From: Mesorhizobium jarvisii
GTDB lineage: Bacteria > Pseudomonadota > Alphaproteobacteria > Rhizobiales > Rhizobiaceae
DNA length: 64,000 bases
Direction: 5' to 3'
NCBI RefSeq assembly: GCF_003601985.1
Contig: NZ_QZXA01000011.1
Location: forward strand, 172,118-236,117
Shown: in pieces, positions 1-8,710 of the stretch
How the letters are laid out: each line of letters starts with the position of its first letter
Numbering within the stretch: position 1 is the first letter of the stretch
Notes under the pieces: generated by a model
Told to the model about the DNA's origin: nothing
Databases searched by the model: none
The model's input: only the letters and a program-made list of their open reading frames with translations
Made by a program: the position numbers and the translations under genes

Positions 1-2
1 AC

Positions 3-434
3 AAAGGCCGCATCGAACAGATCGGAACGCCCTCCGAACTATACGAGAACCCGGCCAATCTGTTCGTTGCGAGCTTCATAGGATCTCCGGAAATGAACCT
101 GGTCAGGGGCCGCGTCGAGAGTGGCGCATTCATCGCCGAACAAGGCCTGCGCCTGCCACTGCCGAAGGAGGCAGGGATAGGGAACAGGCAAGGCGTGGTT
201 TACGGGATTCGCCCCCAGCACATCGCTGTCGGTGGCAGTCACGCAAAGGCGAGGATCCAAGTGGTCGAGCCAACCGGGGAAGCCCAGGAAATCACCCTAA
301 CTGCTGATGGCGTCGACCTGATGGCGGAAATCCGGGAACAGCCACCATTCAAACCTGATCAAGAGGTGAACCTGGAGATCTTGGTGCACAAGGTGCATCT
401 GTTCGACACCCAGAGCGGCACCAGGATAAACTAG
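3..434 (+). CDS. Sugar ABC transporter ATP-binding protein, C-terminal part (UgpC/MalK type), partial
   Basis: The gene is cut by the left window edge; the reading frame is open from base 3 and only the last 143 residues are seen. The segment begins with the end of the nucleotide-binding domain (KGRIEQIGTPSELYENP, typical of CUT1-type importers, followed by FVASFIGSPEMN) and continues as a TOBE-like beta domain. The nucleotide-binding motifs lie outside the window, so the substrate cannot be inferred beyond a sugar or polyol. Its stop overlaps the end of the convergent fixS gene by 4 bases, so the two transcripts meet tail to tail with no spacer. The call is secure at family level only. Confidence 0.85.
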   Translation, partial: KGRIEQIGTPSELYENPANLFVASFIGSPEMNLVRGRVESGAFIAEQGLRLPLPKEAGIGNRQGVVYGIRPQHIAVGGSHAKARIQVVEPTGEAQEITLTADGVDLMAEIREQPPFKPDQEVNLEILVHKVHLFDTQSGTRIN

Positions 435-634
435 GGGGCGCTTGTTCTCTCGACACTGTCCACCTTCGCCAAGGCGATGCGCCCGCTCGGCGGCTCATCC
501 CCATCGATGAGAATGCGCTCCGCCGCTCCATCAAGATCCTCATACTGGCCGCTTCTCAGGGCCCACAGAAAGCCGCTCAGTCCAAGCGCCCCGAGGAAGA
601 GCGCCACGGGGATGAGATAGACGAGTGTCGTCAT
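431..634 (-). CDS. fixS: cbb3-type cytochrome oxidase maturation protein FixS/CcoS
   Basis: This 67-residue protein has one N-terminal membrane segment (about residues 4-26) followed by a short hydrophilic tail with the SGQYEDLDGAAERIL stretch typical of CcoS, where a Tyr-Asp-Asp/Glu-rich motif follows the helix. CcoS is needed for insertion of heme and copper into the cbb3 oxidase catalytic subunit. Its ATG overlaps the fixI stop (ATGA), so it is translationally coupled and is the last gene of fixGHIS. The 3' end overlaps the convergent ABC transporter gene by 4 bases. Confidence 0.93.
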   Translation of the reverse strand: MTTLVYLIPVALFLGALGLSGFLWALRSGQYEDLDGAAERILIDGDEPPSGRIALAKVDSVERTSAP

Positions 635-2922
635 GGGTGTTGGACCGACAGGCCGGGGCGTTCGCGCCGGTTGCGCGAAGTGTTTTCAGGCGATGAGCTT
701 TTCGCGAAACCTTGCAGCCGCATGGCGTTTCCGATCACCAGCAGCGACGAGGCGGACATCGCAATCGCCGCGATGAGCGGCGTCACGTGCCCCGATATGG
801 CGATCGGCACGGCGAACGCGTTGTAGACAATGGCAATGGCGATGTTCTGTCGAATGAGCCGGCCTGCCTTTCGCGAGATATCCAATGCCAAGGGCACCGC
901 CAGTAGGCTTTCGCGCAGGAAGACGAAATCGGCGGCATTGCGACCGACATCGGCCGCGGTGGCCGGGGCCATCGAGACATGCGCCGCGCCGAGCGCCGGA
1001 GTATCGTTGAGTCCGTCGCCCACCATCAGGACCTTGTGGCCTTCCCTCGACAGCGCCTCGATCCACTCGACCTTGCCGGACGGGAGCAGGGCTGGAACGA
1101 AGTCCTCGATCCCCAAGGTCTTGGCGACGTCGCGACAGGCATTGGCGGTGTCGCCGGACAACATCTGGACCGACATTCCGGCATCCTGCAGTTGCCCGAC
1201 CGCGGCCTTGGCGTCGGCGCGCGCTGCGTCTTCGAAGGCAAAGGTGGCAACGATCATCCCGTTCTTCGAAAGCACCGTCCCGCCATAGCCGCCATATTTG
1301 CCTTCGCCGCCGGTCCGCGCCTTCCATCCAGCCCATCCGCGCCGGCCGAGGCGCCAGGTGTTGCCTTCGGTGACGGCTTCCATTCCGAAGCCGGGGTGCT
1401 CGCTGACGGACTGGAGACCGGGTTGACTGGAAGAGCCCGCGAAACCGGCTATGGCCTTCGAGAATGGATGGCGCGAATGCGAGGCCATGTCGGCCGCGAT
1501 CGCCAGCATGGCCGGGTCGATGGATGGCCCATTGATCAGCCTTGGCCGTCCGAGCGTGAGGGTCCCGGTCTTGTCGAACAGCACCGTATCGATCGCCGCC
1601 AGTCGTTCCATGGCCGAACCGTCCTTGACCATGACGCCGGCCTCGAAAAGACGTCGCGCCGCGACGACCTGCACGATCGGCACGGCCAGGCCGAGCGCGC
1701 ATGGGCAAGTGATGATGAGAACGGCAATCGCGATCGTCATTGCCAGATGCCAGTCGCCCGAAGCGACCATCCATCCAAGGAACGTCAGCAAGGCAGCGAG
1801 ATGGACCACCGGAGCGTAGAGCGCCGAGACCCGGTCGGCGATCCTGCGATACTGCGAGCGGCCGCCCTCCGCGGCTTCCATGAGCCGGACCATTTCGGCC
1901 AGGAAAGAATCCTTCGCCGCGGCCGCCGCCTGCATGGTCAGCGGGCCGGTGAGATTGAGCGTGCCTGCCTGAACCTGGCCTCCCGCTCCCACGGTCCGGG
2001 GCGTGCTTTCCCCGGATACCAGTGAACAATCGATATCCGAAATACCGCTGAGGATATTGCCGTCGACCGGAATTCGCTCGCCGGCGGCGATGTGCAGCGC
2101 CATGCCCGGTTCGATCTCGCCGACCGGCAGGTAATCGCGCACGCCATCACCGCGCAGCACGACGGCGCCGCGAGCCGCGAGCCGCGACAGGCCATTCACT
2201 GCGGTGCGCGCCCGTTCGCGCATGACGTGGTCAAGCGTGCGGCCGATCAGGAGGAAGAACAGCAGCGAAACGGAAGCATCAAAATAGGCGTGGTCGCCAT
2301 GGTTGACGGTTTCGTAGAGGCTCATGGCGTAGGCAAGTGACACGCCGACCGCAATCGGGACGTCCATGTTCATGCGCCCGTGGCGCAATGCATTCCAGGC
2401 CGAGCGGAAATAGATGCCGCCGGCAAAAGCCAATGCCGGGATGGCGATCAGCGCCGAGACCCAGTGGAACAGGTCGCGGGTCGCGCCTTCGGCGCCGGAC
2501 CAGACCGAGACCGACAGCAGCATGATGTTGCCGGCGGCAAAACCCGCGACCGCGACCGCCCGGATCAGCTCCGAAAGCGTCTTGTCCTTGTTGCCGGTCT
2601 CCGGATCGAAGAGATGCGCTTGGTAGCCCAGCCGCCCGAGCGTTGCGAAAAATGGCGGAGCCTCGTCGCCATGCCACTGGACCGAGACCCGTTTGGTCGA
2701 CAGGTTGACGCGAGCGCTCTCGACGCGATCGAGCTTTCCCAGTGCCGTCTCGATCGTCTGGATGCAGGCCGCGCAGTGGACCGTGGGTACCGAAAGATCA
2801 GTCTGGCAAAGGTTGTCGCCGATCGATCGGCTTGCCAGCCTGATCTCCTGGCTGGACGGCAGAACCGATGTGGCGCCCGCCAGATCCAGCGTCATTTCAG
2901 CGCCAGGTGCACAACAGCTCAT
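631..2922 (-). CDS. fixI: Copper-type P1B ATPase FixI/CcoI for cbb3 oxidase assembly
   Basis: FixI is the copper-exporting P-type ATPase that supplies copper to the CuB site of cbb3 oxidase. At 763 residues it has the family's usual length. An N-terminal metal-binding domain carries CAAC near residue 50. The membrane metal site CPC (TCPCALGLAVP), the phosphorylation motif DKTGTLT and the hinge GDGLNDTPAL follow in the expected order. An extra Cys pair (MSCCAPG) sits at the very N terminus. The start overlaps the fixH stop and the stop overlaps the fixS start, so fixG-H-I-S are all joined by ATGA overlaps. Confidence 0.96.
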   Translation of the reverse strand: MSCCAPGAEMTLDLAGATSVLPSSQEIRLASRSIGDNLCQTDLSVPTVHCAACIQTIETALGKLDRVESARVNLSTKRVSVQWHGDEAPPFFATLGRLGYQAHLFDPETGNKDKTLSELIRAVAVAGFAAGNIMLLSVSVWSGAEGATRDLFHWVSALIAIPALAFAGGIYFRSAWNALRHGRMNMDVPIAVGVSLAYAMSLYETVNHGDHAYFDASVSLLFFLLIGRTLDHVMRERARTAVNGLSRLAARGAVVLRGDGVRDYLPVGEIEPGMALHIAAGERIPVDGNILSGISDIDCSLVSGESTPRTVGAGGQVQAGTLNLTGPLTMQAAAAAKDSFLAEMVRLMEAAEGGRSQYRRIADRVSALYAPVVHLAALLTFLGWMVASGDWHLAMTIAIAVLIITCPCALGLAVPIVQVVAARRLFEAGVMVKDGSAMERLAAIDTVLFDKTGTLTLGRPRLINGPSIDPAMLAIAADMASHSRHPFSKAIAGFAGSSSQPGLQSVSEHPGFGMEAVTEGNTWRLGRRGWAGWKARTGGEGKYGGYGGTVLSKNGMIVATFAFEDAARADAKAAVGQLQDAGMSVQMLSGDTANACRDVAKTLGIEDFVPALLPSGKVEWIEALSREGHKVLMVGDGLNDTPALGAAHVSMAPATAADVGRNAADFVFLRESLLAVPLALDISRKAGRLIRQNIAIAIVYNAFAVPIAISGHVTPLIAAIAMSASSLLVIGNAMRLQGFAKSSSPENTSRNRRERPGLSVQHP

Positions 2923-3416
2923 TTCATCGCCCCATGGGAAATCATGATCCTGCGGACGTCACGATAGGCTTTGTCCAGACCGGCATCGGCGTCGACTTCG
3001 ACGATCCAGACACCATCCTTCGGCGTATGCTGCGCGGCGAAGTCCTGACCCGAGGCGAGGGTGAGCGTGATGGCCTTATCCTCCTTCTCATAGGCGGGAT
3101 GGCGAAACAGCACCTTGACGCCATGCAAGGCGACCGGCTTACCTCCGGCATCGGTAAGGCTGTAGCGAACCTCGCCCGCTGCGATGGCCAGTTTGCCGGT
3201 CCAGCCGAGGGCCGCCTGCGCGCGCCCCTCCTCGGCTTTCTTGTTGAATTGCTGGCTCGCCACATAGGTGTTCTCGACCACCAGGCCGGTCCAACTCGTG
3301 CTGGCGAGCGTCGCCATGGTCAGATTGACCGCGATGACCACGCCGAAGAAGGCAAGGACGATGGCCAGCATGTGCCTGCCGGTGAATTCGCGGGACTTTT
3401 GCGCCTTGGCGGTCAT
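2919..3416 (-). CDS. fixH: FixH/CcoH, cbb3 oxidase assembly membrane protein
   Basis: The 165-residue protein starts MTAKAQKSREFTGRH, followed by one membrane helix (about residues 15-38) and a periplasmic FixH domain with NTYVASQQFNKKAEE and a conserved FRHPAYEK region. FixH interacts with the cbb3 oxidase and with the copper ATPase FixI during assembly. I chose the ATG at 3416 because it overlaps the fixG stop (ATGA) and gives the usual family length. A longer open frame runs upstream through fixG in another reading frame and is not coding. The 3' end overlaps fixI by 4 bases. Confidence 0.93.
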   Translation of the reverse strand: MTAKAQKSREFTGRHMLAIVLAFFGVVIAVNLTMATLASTSWTGLVVENTYVASQQFNKKAEEGRAQAALGWTGKLAIAAGEVRYSLTDAGGKPVALHGVKVLFRHPAYEKEDKAITLTLASGQDFAAQHTPKDGVWIVEVDADAGLDKAYRDVRRIMISHGAMK

Positions 3417-4972
3417 CTGGCGATCTCCGGTGCGTTGAAGGTGGCGGTGTATTCGTCCGACTCGAAGCTCGCCTTGTCCTCGGCCCGGAACTTGAAGGTC
3501 TGTGCCGTGCCCTGGATCTGGCCTGCCGGCTGACGTACGAAAACCTTCAGCATCTTCAGCCGGTCGGGTTCGACCGAGATGGGAACGGAGCGGCCTGCCG
3601 GGTGATCGATGCCGACCACGCTCATCTCTGCTCCTTCCAGGCCCTGAAGGGTGACGACGATCGTCCTGGGCTCGGGGATCATGTTGAGCAGCTTGACGGT
3701 GTAGCCATTGCGGATGGAACCGTCGGAAAGAGTGACGAACTGCGGATTGCGGTCGTGCAGCACGTTCACTTCGAGCCGGTCGCGCGTCAGCAGCGAATAC
3801 AGCAGCCCAAGGCCGATCAGCGACCACAGGCCCATGTAGACGTAGGTGCGCGGCCGAAAGATCTTGCGAATGTGGAAATGGGCCACCTTGTCGGAGAACA
3901 GGCCGTCAGCGGTTCGGACCAGCGACGGATTGACTGAACCCGAGCCCCCGGCGGTCGCCAGCATCATGTTGGCGTTGTAGTCGGAGAGCGTCGCGTAGGA
4001 GATCAACCCATGCTCCCTGCCGAGCTTGTCCATGACGCCGTCGCAAGCGTCGATGCAGAGCGCGCAGGTGATGCATTCGAGTTGCTGGCCGTCGCGGATG
4101 TCGATCCCCATCGGGCAAACCGCGACGCAGGCATTGCAGTCGACGCAGTCGCCGACAGGCTGCCCCGCGGCGATCACCTTCTTGGCGTGGCGCGAGCGCG
4201 GCTCCCCGCGCCAGTCATTGTAGGTGACGGTGAGGGAGTTCTCGTCGAGCATGGCCGCCTGGATGCGCGGCCACGGGCACATATAGGTGCAGACCTGCTC
4301 GCGCATCAGCCCGCCGAACGTATAGGTCGTCGCCGTCAGTACGGCGATGGTGATGTAGGCGACGGGAGCCGCCGTGCCGGTGAAGATTTCGCCGGCCAGC
4401 GTTGGCGCATCGGCGAAATAGAAGATCCAGGCGCCGCCGGTGGCCGCGCCTATGACCAGCCAGATGGCGTGTTTCGAGACCCGCAGCACGAGCTTGCGGG
4501 CGGTCCAGGGGCCGGCATCGAGCTTCATGCGAGCGTTGCGGTCGCCCTCGATGGCGCGCTCGACGACCAGAAATAGATCGACCCAAACGGTCTGCGGGCA
4601 CGTATAGCCGCACCAGGCGCGCCCGACCGTCGAGGTGATCAGGAAGAGGCCGACGCCGGCCATGACCAGGAGGCCGGCCACATAGTAGAATTCCTGCGGC
4701 CATATTTCGATGAAGAAGAAGTAGAAGCGCCGGTTGGCGACATCGAGCAGCACGGCCTGGTCCGGGGCGAACGGACCGCGATCCCATCGCAACCACGGCG
4801 TCAGGTAGTAAATGCCGAGCGTGATCGCCATCACGAGCCATTTGAACCGGCGAAAGCTGCCCGATGCACGCTTGGGGAAAACCTTCTTGCGCGCAGCATA
4901 CAATGGCTGGCGCACTTTGGCGGAGTTGACCGCCTCTGCTTCGAGCCGTTCTACCTGCGTATTGTCCAGCAC
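3413..4972 (-). CDS. fixG: FixG/CcoG, polyferredoxin-type cupric reductase for cbb3 oxidase assembly
   Basis: FixG/CcoG is an inner-membrane iron-sulfur protein; in studied species it reduces copper for delivery to cbb3 oxidase. The 519-residue product has several N-terminal membrane helices, a CGYTCPQTVW motif, and a central ferredoxin region with two 4Fe-4S patterns (CVDCNACVAVCP, then CITCALCIDAC). A periplasmic immunoglobulin-like C-terminal domain follows. The start is GTG at 4972, preceded by GGGAGAG; it heads the fixGHIS operon. An FNR/FixK box sits about 113 bases upstream. Confidence 0.95.
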   Translation of the reverse strand: MLDNTQVERLEAEAVNSAKVRQPLYAARKKVFPKRASGSFRRFKWLVMAITLGIYYLTPWLRWDRGPFAPDQAVLLDVANRRFYFFFIEIWPQEFYYVAGLLVMAGVGLFLITSTVGRAWCGYTCPQTVWVDLFLVVERAIEGDRNARMKLDAGPWTARKLVLRVSKHAIWLVIGAATGGAWIFYFADAPTLAGEIFTGTAAPVAYITIAVLTATTYTFGGLMREQVCTYMCPWPRIQAAMLDENSLTVTYNDWRGEPRSRHAKKVIAAGQPVGDCVDCNACVAVCPMGIDIRDGQQLECITCALCIDACDGVMDKLGREHGLISYATLSDYNANMMLATAGGSGSVNPSLVRTADGLFSDKVAHFHIRKIFRPRTYVYMGLWSLIGLGLLYSLLTRDRLEVNVLHDRNPQFVTLSDGSIRNGYTVKLLNMIPEPRTIVVTLQGLEGAEMSVVGIDHPAGRSVPISVEPDRLKMLKVFVRQPAGQIQGTAQTFKFRAEDKASFESDEYTATFNAPEIAR

Positions 4973-5084
4973 CGGTCTCTCCCGTCATGCAGCTTGTGAT
5001 TTCGCCAGGCGGTCGCCCTATCGATGCGTGGCAGCGCGAAATGCAGCGTCGACCGGACTTTGCCTCCGGTTGGATCGCGCCGCG

Positions 5085-5098
5085 TTGATGCAGGTCAA
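5085..5098 (-). promoter_or_regulatory. FNR/FixK-type box upstream of fixGHIS
   Basis: The + strand reads TTGAT-GCAG-GTCAA, a near-palindrome matching the FNR/FixK consensus TTGAT-N4-ATCAA at 9 of 10 half-site positions. It lies in the 210-base gap between fixP and fixG, 113 bases upstream of the fixG GTG. Since fixP ends just beyond the gap and is transcribed toward fixG, the box most probably serves fixG alone. The same half-site pair occurs at the other two boxes in this island. Confidence 0.8.
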
Positions 5099-5182
5099 TC
5101 CCGGGACTAGAATACAGTCGAGGCCCGGCAGGGCCGGGCCTCGTCGCCTGGACGGAGAGGGCAGGAGAATAGGCCCCCGTCG

Positions 5183-6046
5183 CTATTCTCCGCCGCCAAG
5201 CGAATGTACGTAGACTGCGAGCTCCTTGACCTTGGTCTCGCCGAGACGGTCAATCCAGGCTGGCATCACGCCGTGTTTCGGCGCGCGCACCTGGGCGGCG
5301 ATGGCTGCCTCGCCGGACCCGTAGAGCCAGATGGCATCGGTCAGATCGGGGGCGCCGAACTCCCTGTTGCCTTTCGCGTTGGCGCCATGACAGGCCACGC
5401 AGTTTTCCGCGAAGACCTTGGCGCCGGGCTCGATCAGACTTGCGTCCTGGACCTTGCCGGAGAGGCTCGCCACGTAGGCGCTGACCTGTGTGATTTGCTC
5501 GGGCGTGATGATGTCGCCAAAGCCCGGCATCTCGGAGATGCGTGTGTCCGGGTCGGACGCGAAGCGGATGCCGTGCGTGATCGTCTGCTGGATCTGGTCG
5601 GCCTTGCCGCCCCACAGCCAGTCGTCGTCATTCAGGTTGGGAAAGCCCTTGGACCCCTGTGCGCCCGAGCCATGACACTGAACGCAATTGACCTTGAATG
5701 TGGCTCCGCCGGCCGCGACCGCGAATTCACGGAGGGCATCGTCGGCGGCAATCTCGGACACGGTCTTCGATTGAATTGCCGCGACATACTTGCCCTTCGC
5801 AAGTTCGGCCGCCGCCAGCTCGTTCTTGACGTCATTTCGGCTCGAATAGCCAAGCAGCCCACTCGTCGCGGAGGACAGCATCGGCCATGCCGGATAGGCG
5901 ATGGTGTAGCCGATAGCCCAGGCGATGGTGATGTAGAAGGTTATCACCCACCACCTGGGAAGAGGGTTGTTGAGTTCCCTGATGCCATCCCATTCATGGC
6001 CGGTCGTCGAGATGCCCGACACGTCGTCGATATGCTCTGTGCTCAT
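5183..6046 (-). CDS. fixP: cbb3 oxidase diheme subunit FixP/CcoP
   Basis: FixP is the membrane-anchored diheme cytochrome c of cbb3 oxidase and passes electrons from the bc1 complex toward FixO. The 287-residue protein has one N-terminal membrane helix (about residues 33-55) and two CxxCH heme c sites (NCVQCHGSG and NCVACHGAN), the expected pair. The ATG at 6046 is preceded by AAGGA at good spacing and lies directly after fixQ. The length and heme spacing match rhizobial FixP. Confidence 0.97.
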   Translation of the reverse strand: MSTEHIDDVSGISTTGHEWDGIRELNNPLPRWWVITFYITIAWAIGYTIAYPAWPMLSSATSGLLGYSSRNDVKNELAAAELAKGKYVAAIQSKTVSEIAADDALREFAVAAGGATFKVNCVQCHGSGAQGSKGFPNLNDDDWLWGGKADQIQQTITHGIRFASDPDTRISEMPGFGDIITPEQITQVSAYVASLSGKVQDASLIEPGAKVFAENCVACHGANAKGNREFGAPDLTDAIWLYGSGEAAIAAQVRAPKHGVMPAWIDRLGETKVKELAVYVHSLGGGE

Positions 6047-6048
6047 GA

Positions 6049-6198
6049 TCAGTCATCCTTGAGGGGAATTCGGGCGGCTTCATCGGCCTGGCTGCGGGCG
6101 CCTGGTCGAAGTGCGAAGGCAATGCATCCGACAAAAAAGAGCGCCATCGCCAGCAAGCCCCAACTGTCAGCGAATTCCCGCATCAGATTGTAGTCCAT
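6049..6198 (-). CDS. fixQ: cbb3 oxidase small subunit FixQ/CcoQ
   Basis: This is a 49-residue single-helix protein starting MDYNLMREFADSWGLL, with a hydrophobic core (LAMALFFVGCIAFAL) and a short charged tail. CcoQ stabilises the cbb3 oxidase complex. It sits between fixO and fixP as in the canonical fixNOQP order, ending 2 bases before the fixP start. A longer upstream extension of the same frame runs inside fixO and is rejected, since the ATG at 6198 gives the standard CcoQ protein. Confidence 0.93.
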   Translation of the reverse strand: MDYNLMREFADSWGLLAMALFFVGCIAFALRPGARSQADEAARIPLKDD

Positions 6199-6209
6199 GG
6201 TCGTACTCC

Positions 6210-6941
6210 TCAGCGGTAACCGGCGGCTTCGTCGTAGTGTTTGAAATCGACCAGCGTGCCGAGCATCTGCAGATAGGCGACAAGCGCGTCCATCTCGGTG
6301 ACCTGCTGCGGATTGCCGTCGAGATCGCCGACCTTCGCTTTCGGATAGCGGGCCAAGAGGCCGGATATGTCGGCGTTGGGATCGGCCTGCGCCGTCAAAT
6401 CGGCGTTGGCGTTCGCGATCATGTCGTCGGAGTAGGGGACGCCAACGCGCCTGTTCGCAACCAGATGCGTCGAGAAGTCCTTCACCTCGATCGGCTTGTC
6501 CTTGAGAAAGGCATAGCCCGGCATGATCGATTCCGGCACCACCGATCGCGGATCGGACAGATGCTGCACATGCCACGTGTTCGAGTAGCGGTCGCCGACC
6601 CGGGCCAGATCCGGCCCGGTTCGCTTTGATCCCCATTGGAACGGGTGATCGTACATCGACTCGGCCGCCAGGCTGTAATGACCATAGCGCTCGACCTCGT
6701 CCCGGAATGGCCTGATCATCTGGCTGTGGCAGAGGTAGCAGCCCTCACGCACATAGATATTGCGGCCGGCGAGTTCGAGCGGCGAGTAAGGCCGCATGCC
6801 TTCGACCTTCTCGATCGTATTGTCGAGATAGAAGAGCGGGGCGATCTCGACGATGCCGCCGACCGTCACCACCAGAAGGGAACCAACGAGAAGAAGCGTG
6901 GCGTTCTTCTCGATGATCGCGTGTCTGTCCATCAAGCCCAT
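6210..6941 (-). CDS. fixO: cbb3 oxidase monoheme subunit FixO/CcoO
   Basis: FixO is the membrane-bound monoheme cytochrome c of cbb3 oxidase. The 243-residue sequence has an N-terminal membrane anchor (about residues 14-34), the single heme site GCYLCHSQMIRP, and a C-terminal region with methionines that could supply the axial ligand. The start ATG at 6941 has AGGAG eight bases upstream. It lies 9 bases after fixN and 11 bases before fixQ. Confidence 0.97.
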   Translation of the reverse strand: MGLMDRHAIIEKNATLLLVGSLLVVTVGGIVEIAPLFYLDNTIEKVEGMRPYSPLELAGRNIYVREGCYLCHSQMIRPFRDEVERYGHYSLAAESMYDHPFQWGSKRTGPDLARVGDRYSNTWHVQHLSDPRSVVPESIMPGYAFLKDKPIEVKDFSTHLVANRRVGVPYSDDMIANANADLTAQADPNADISGLLARYPKAKVGDLDGNPQQVTEMDALVAYLQMLGTLVDFKHYDEAAGYR

Positions 6942-6950
6942 TTCTGGCTC

Positions 6951-8561
6951 CTATTGTGCAGGCTGTAGAGCGGGAACGGAGCCCGGCAACGGTTGCTCCT
7001 GGCGCTGGTGGCCGAGGATCGTCATGGTGATGTTCCAGGCCATGATCAGGGCGCCGGACAGGTACATGGCTCCGCCGATGGCGCGCATGACGTAATAGGG
7101 ATGCATGGCGGCGACGGTTTCGGCGAAGGAGTAGACCAGGAAGCCCTGCTCGTCGTATTCGCGCCACATCAGGCCCTGCATGATGCCGGAAACCCACATG
7201 ACCGCGGCGTAGACGACGATGCCGAGTGTCGCCAGCCAGAAGTGCCAGGTCACGAGGCGCAGCGAGTAGAGGCGTTCACGGTTCCACAGCTTCGGCACCA
7301 TGTAATAGATCGCGCCGAACGAGATCATGCCGACCCAGCCGAGTGCGCCGGAATGAACGTGGCCGATGGTCCAGTCGGTGTAGTGGCTGAGCGAGTTGAC
7401 CGACTTGATCGACATCATCGGGCCTTCGAAGGTCGACATGCCGTAGAAGGCGATGGCGATCACCATCATGCGGATGATCGGATCGGTGCGGATCTTGTCC
7501 CAGGCACCGGACAGCGTCATCAGGCCGTTGATCATCCCGCCCCATGACGGCATCCAGAGCATGATCGAGAACACCATGCCGAGCGTCTGCGCCCAATCGG
7601 GCAGGGCGGTATAGTGGAGATGATGCGGGCCAGCCCAGATATAGAGGAAGATCAGCGCCCAGAAGTGGATGATCGAAAGGCGATAGGAGTAGACCGGCCG
7701 GTTGGCCTGCTTGGGCACGAAGTAATACATCATGCCGAGGAAGCCGGCCGTCAGGAAGAAGCCGACCGCATTGTGGCCATACCACCATTGCGTCAGCGCA
7801 TCCTGGACACCGGAAAATGCGGAATAACTCTTCGAGCCCAGGAAGGAGGCCGGCATCGACAGGTTGTTGACCACATGCAGCATCGCGATGGTCACGATGA
7901 ACGACAGGTAGAACCAGTTGGCGACGTAGATATGCGGTTCCTTGCGCTTCAGGATCGTGCCGAGGAACAGGAGGAGATAGGCGACCCAGACGATGGTCAG
8001 CCAGATGTCGACATACCATTCAGGCTCGGCGTATTCGCGGGATTCGGTAATGCCGAGCAGATAGCCGGTGGCCGCCATGACGATGAAAAGCTGGTAGCCC
8101 CAGAACACGAACCAGGCGAGATTGCCGCCGAAAAGCCGGGCGCGGCAGGTGCGCTGCACCACATACATTGACGTGCAAAGCAGAGCGTTGCCGCCGAAGG
8201 CAAAAACGACGCCGGATGTGTGCAGCGGCCGCAAGCGCCCAAAATTGAACCAGGGCTGGATGTTGAGATCCGGGTAGGCAAGCTGCAGCGCGATGACCAC
8301 GCCGACGAGCATGCCGACCACGCCCCAGAACATGGTGGCGATGGCGCCGTAGCGGATCGGCCCATCCATATAGGCGGACGGATCGATCCGCGCTGCCGGC
8401 GCGAAACTGGTCTTGCGCAGAAGAATAGCGATAAAGCCCAGCAGCACGATGAACAGCACCCACATATGCTGGCGGAAAGGCTCATCCACGCCAAAGCCGG
8501 CGGCCACCAGGGCCGCGAATGCAAACAGGCTTAGAGCCACAGTTTCAGTGCCGAATTTCAT
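6951..8561 (-). CDS. fixN: cbb3 oxidase catalytic subunit FixN/CcoN
   Basis: FixN is the heme-copper oxygen-reducing subunit of the high-affinity cbb3 oxidase used at low oxygen, for example in nodules. The protein is about 536 residues with 12 or more membrane helices and conserved heme/CuB regions (QWWYGHNAVGFFLTAGFLG, GPHHLHYTALPDW, HVHSGALGW). I place the start at MKFGTETV (ATG 8561, GGGGA upstream); the frame stays open 13 codons further but that part has no good ribosome site. The FNR/FixK box at 8641-8654 lies 80 bases upstream. Confidence 0.97.
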   Translation of the reverse strand: MKFGTETVALSLFAFAALVAAGFGVDEPFRQHMWVLFIVLLGFIAILLRKTSFAPAARIDPSAYMDGPIRYGAIATMFWGVVGMLVGVVIALQLAYPDLNIQPWFNFGRLRPLHTSGVVFAFGGNALLCTSMYVVQRTCRARLFGGNLAWFVFWGYQLFIVMAATGYLLGITESREYAEPEWYVDIWLTIVWVAYLLLFLGTILKRKEPHIYVANWFYLSFIVTIAMLHVVNNLSMPASFLGSKSYSAFSGVQDALTQWWYGHNAVGFFLTAGFLGMMYYFVPKQANRPVYSYRLSIIHFWALIFLYIWAGPHHLHYTALPDWAQTLGMVFSIMLWMPSWGGMINGLMTLSGAWDKIRTDPIIRMMVIAIAFYGMSTFEGPMMSIKSVNSLSHYTDWTIGHVHSGALGWVGMISFGAIYYMVPKLWNRERLYSLRLVTWHFWLATLGIVVYAAVMWVSGIMQGLMWREYDEQGFLVYSFAETVAAMHPYYVMRAIGGAMYLSGALIMAWNITMTILGHQRQEQPLPGSVPALQPAQ

Positions 8562-8640
8562 GACATGTCCCCGACCTCGGATTCCGTGCGCGGAAAACAA
8601 TCCGCATCAGCACCAATTCCTCAGCCGGGTTGCCGGCGCC

Positions 8641-8654
8641 TTGATCCATGTCAA
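8641..8654. promoter_or_regulatory. FNR/FixK-type box between fixN and the hemerythrin-like gene
   Basis: The + strand reads TTGAT-CCAT-GTCAA, the same half-sites as the box upstream of fixG. It lies 80 bases upstream of the fixN start on the minus strand and 57 bases upstream of the proposed TTG start of the divergent hemerythrin-like gene. It could activate either or both. The first ATG of the divergent frame (8648) lies inside this box, which argues against that ATG being used. Confidence 0.8.
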
Positions 8655-8710
8655 AGCCCACCGCGTTATCATTGGGCAGCGTAAGCCTTGTGAAAGACCG
8701 GAGGCTGACA

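Noticed and set aside
686..2029. 447-residue minus-strand frame within fixI
   Set aside because: Same strand, shifted frame of fixI; Arg/Gly-rich translation without motif.
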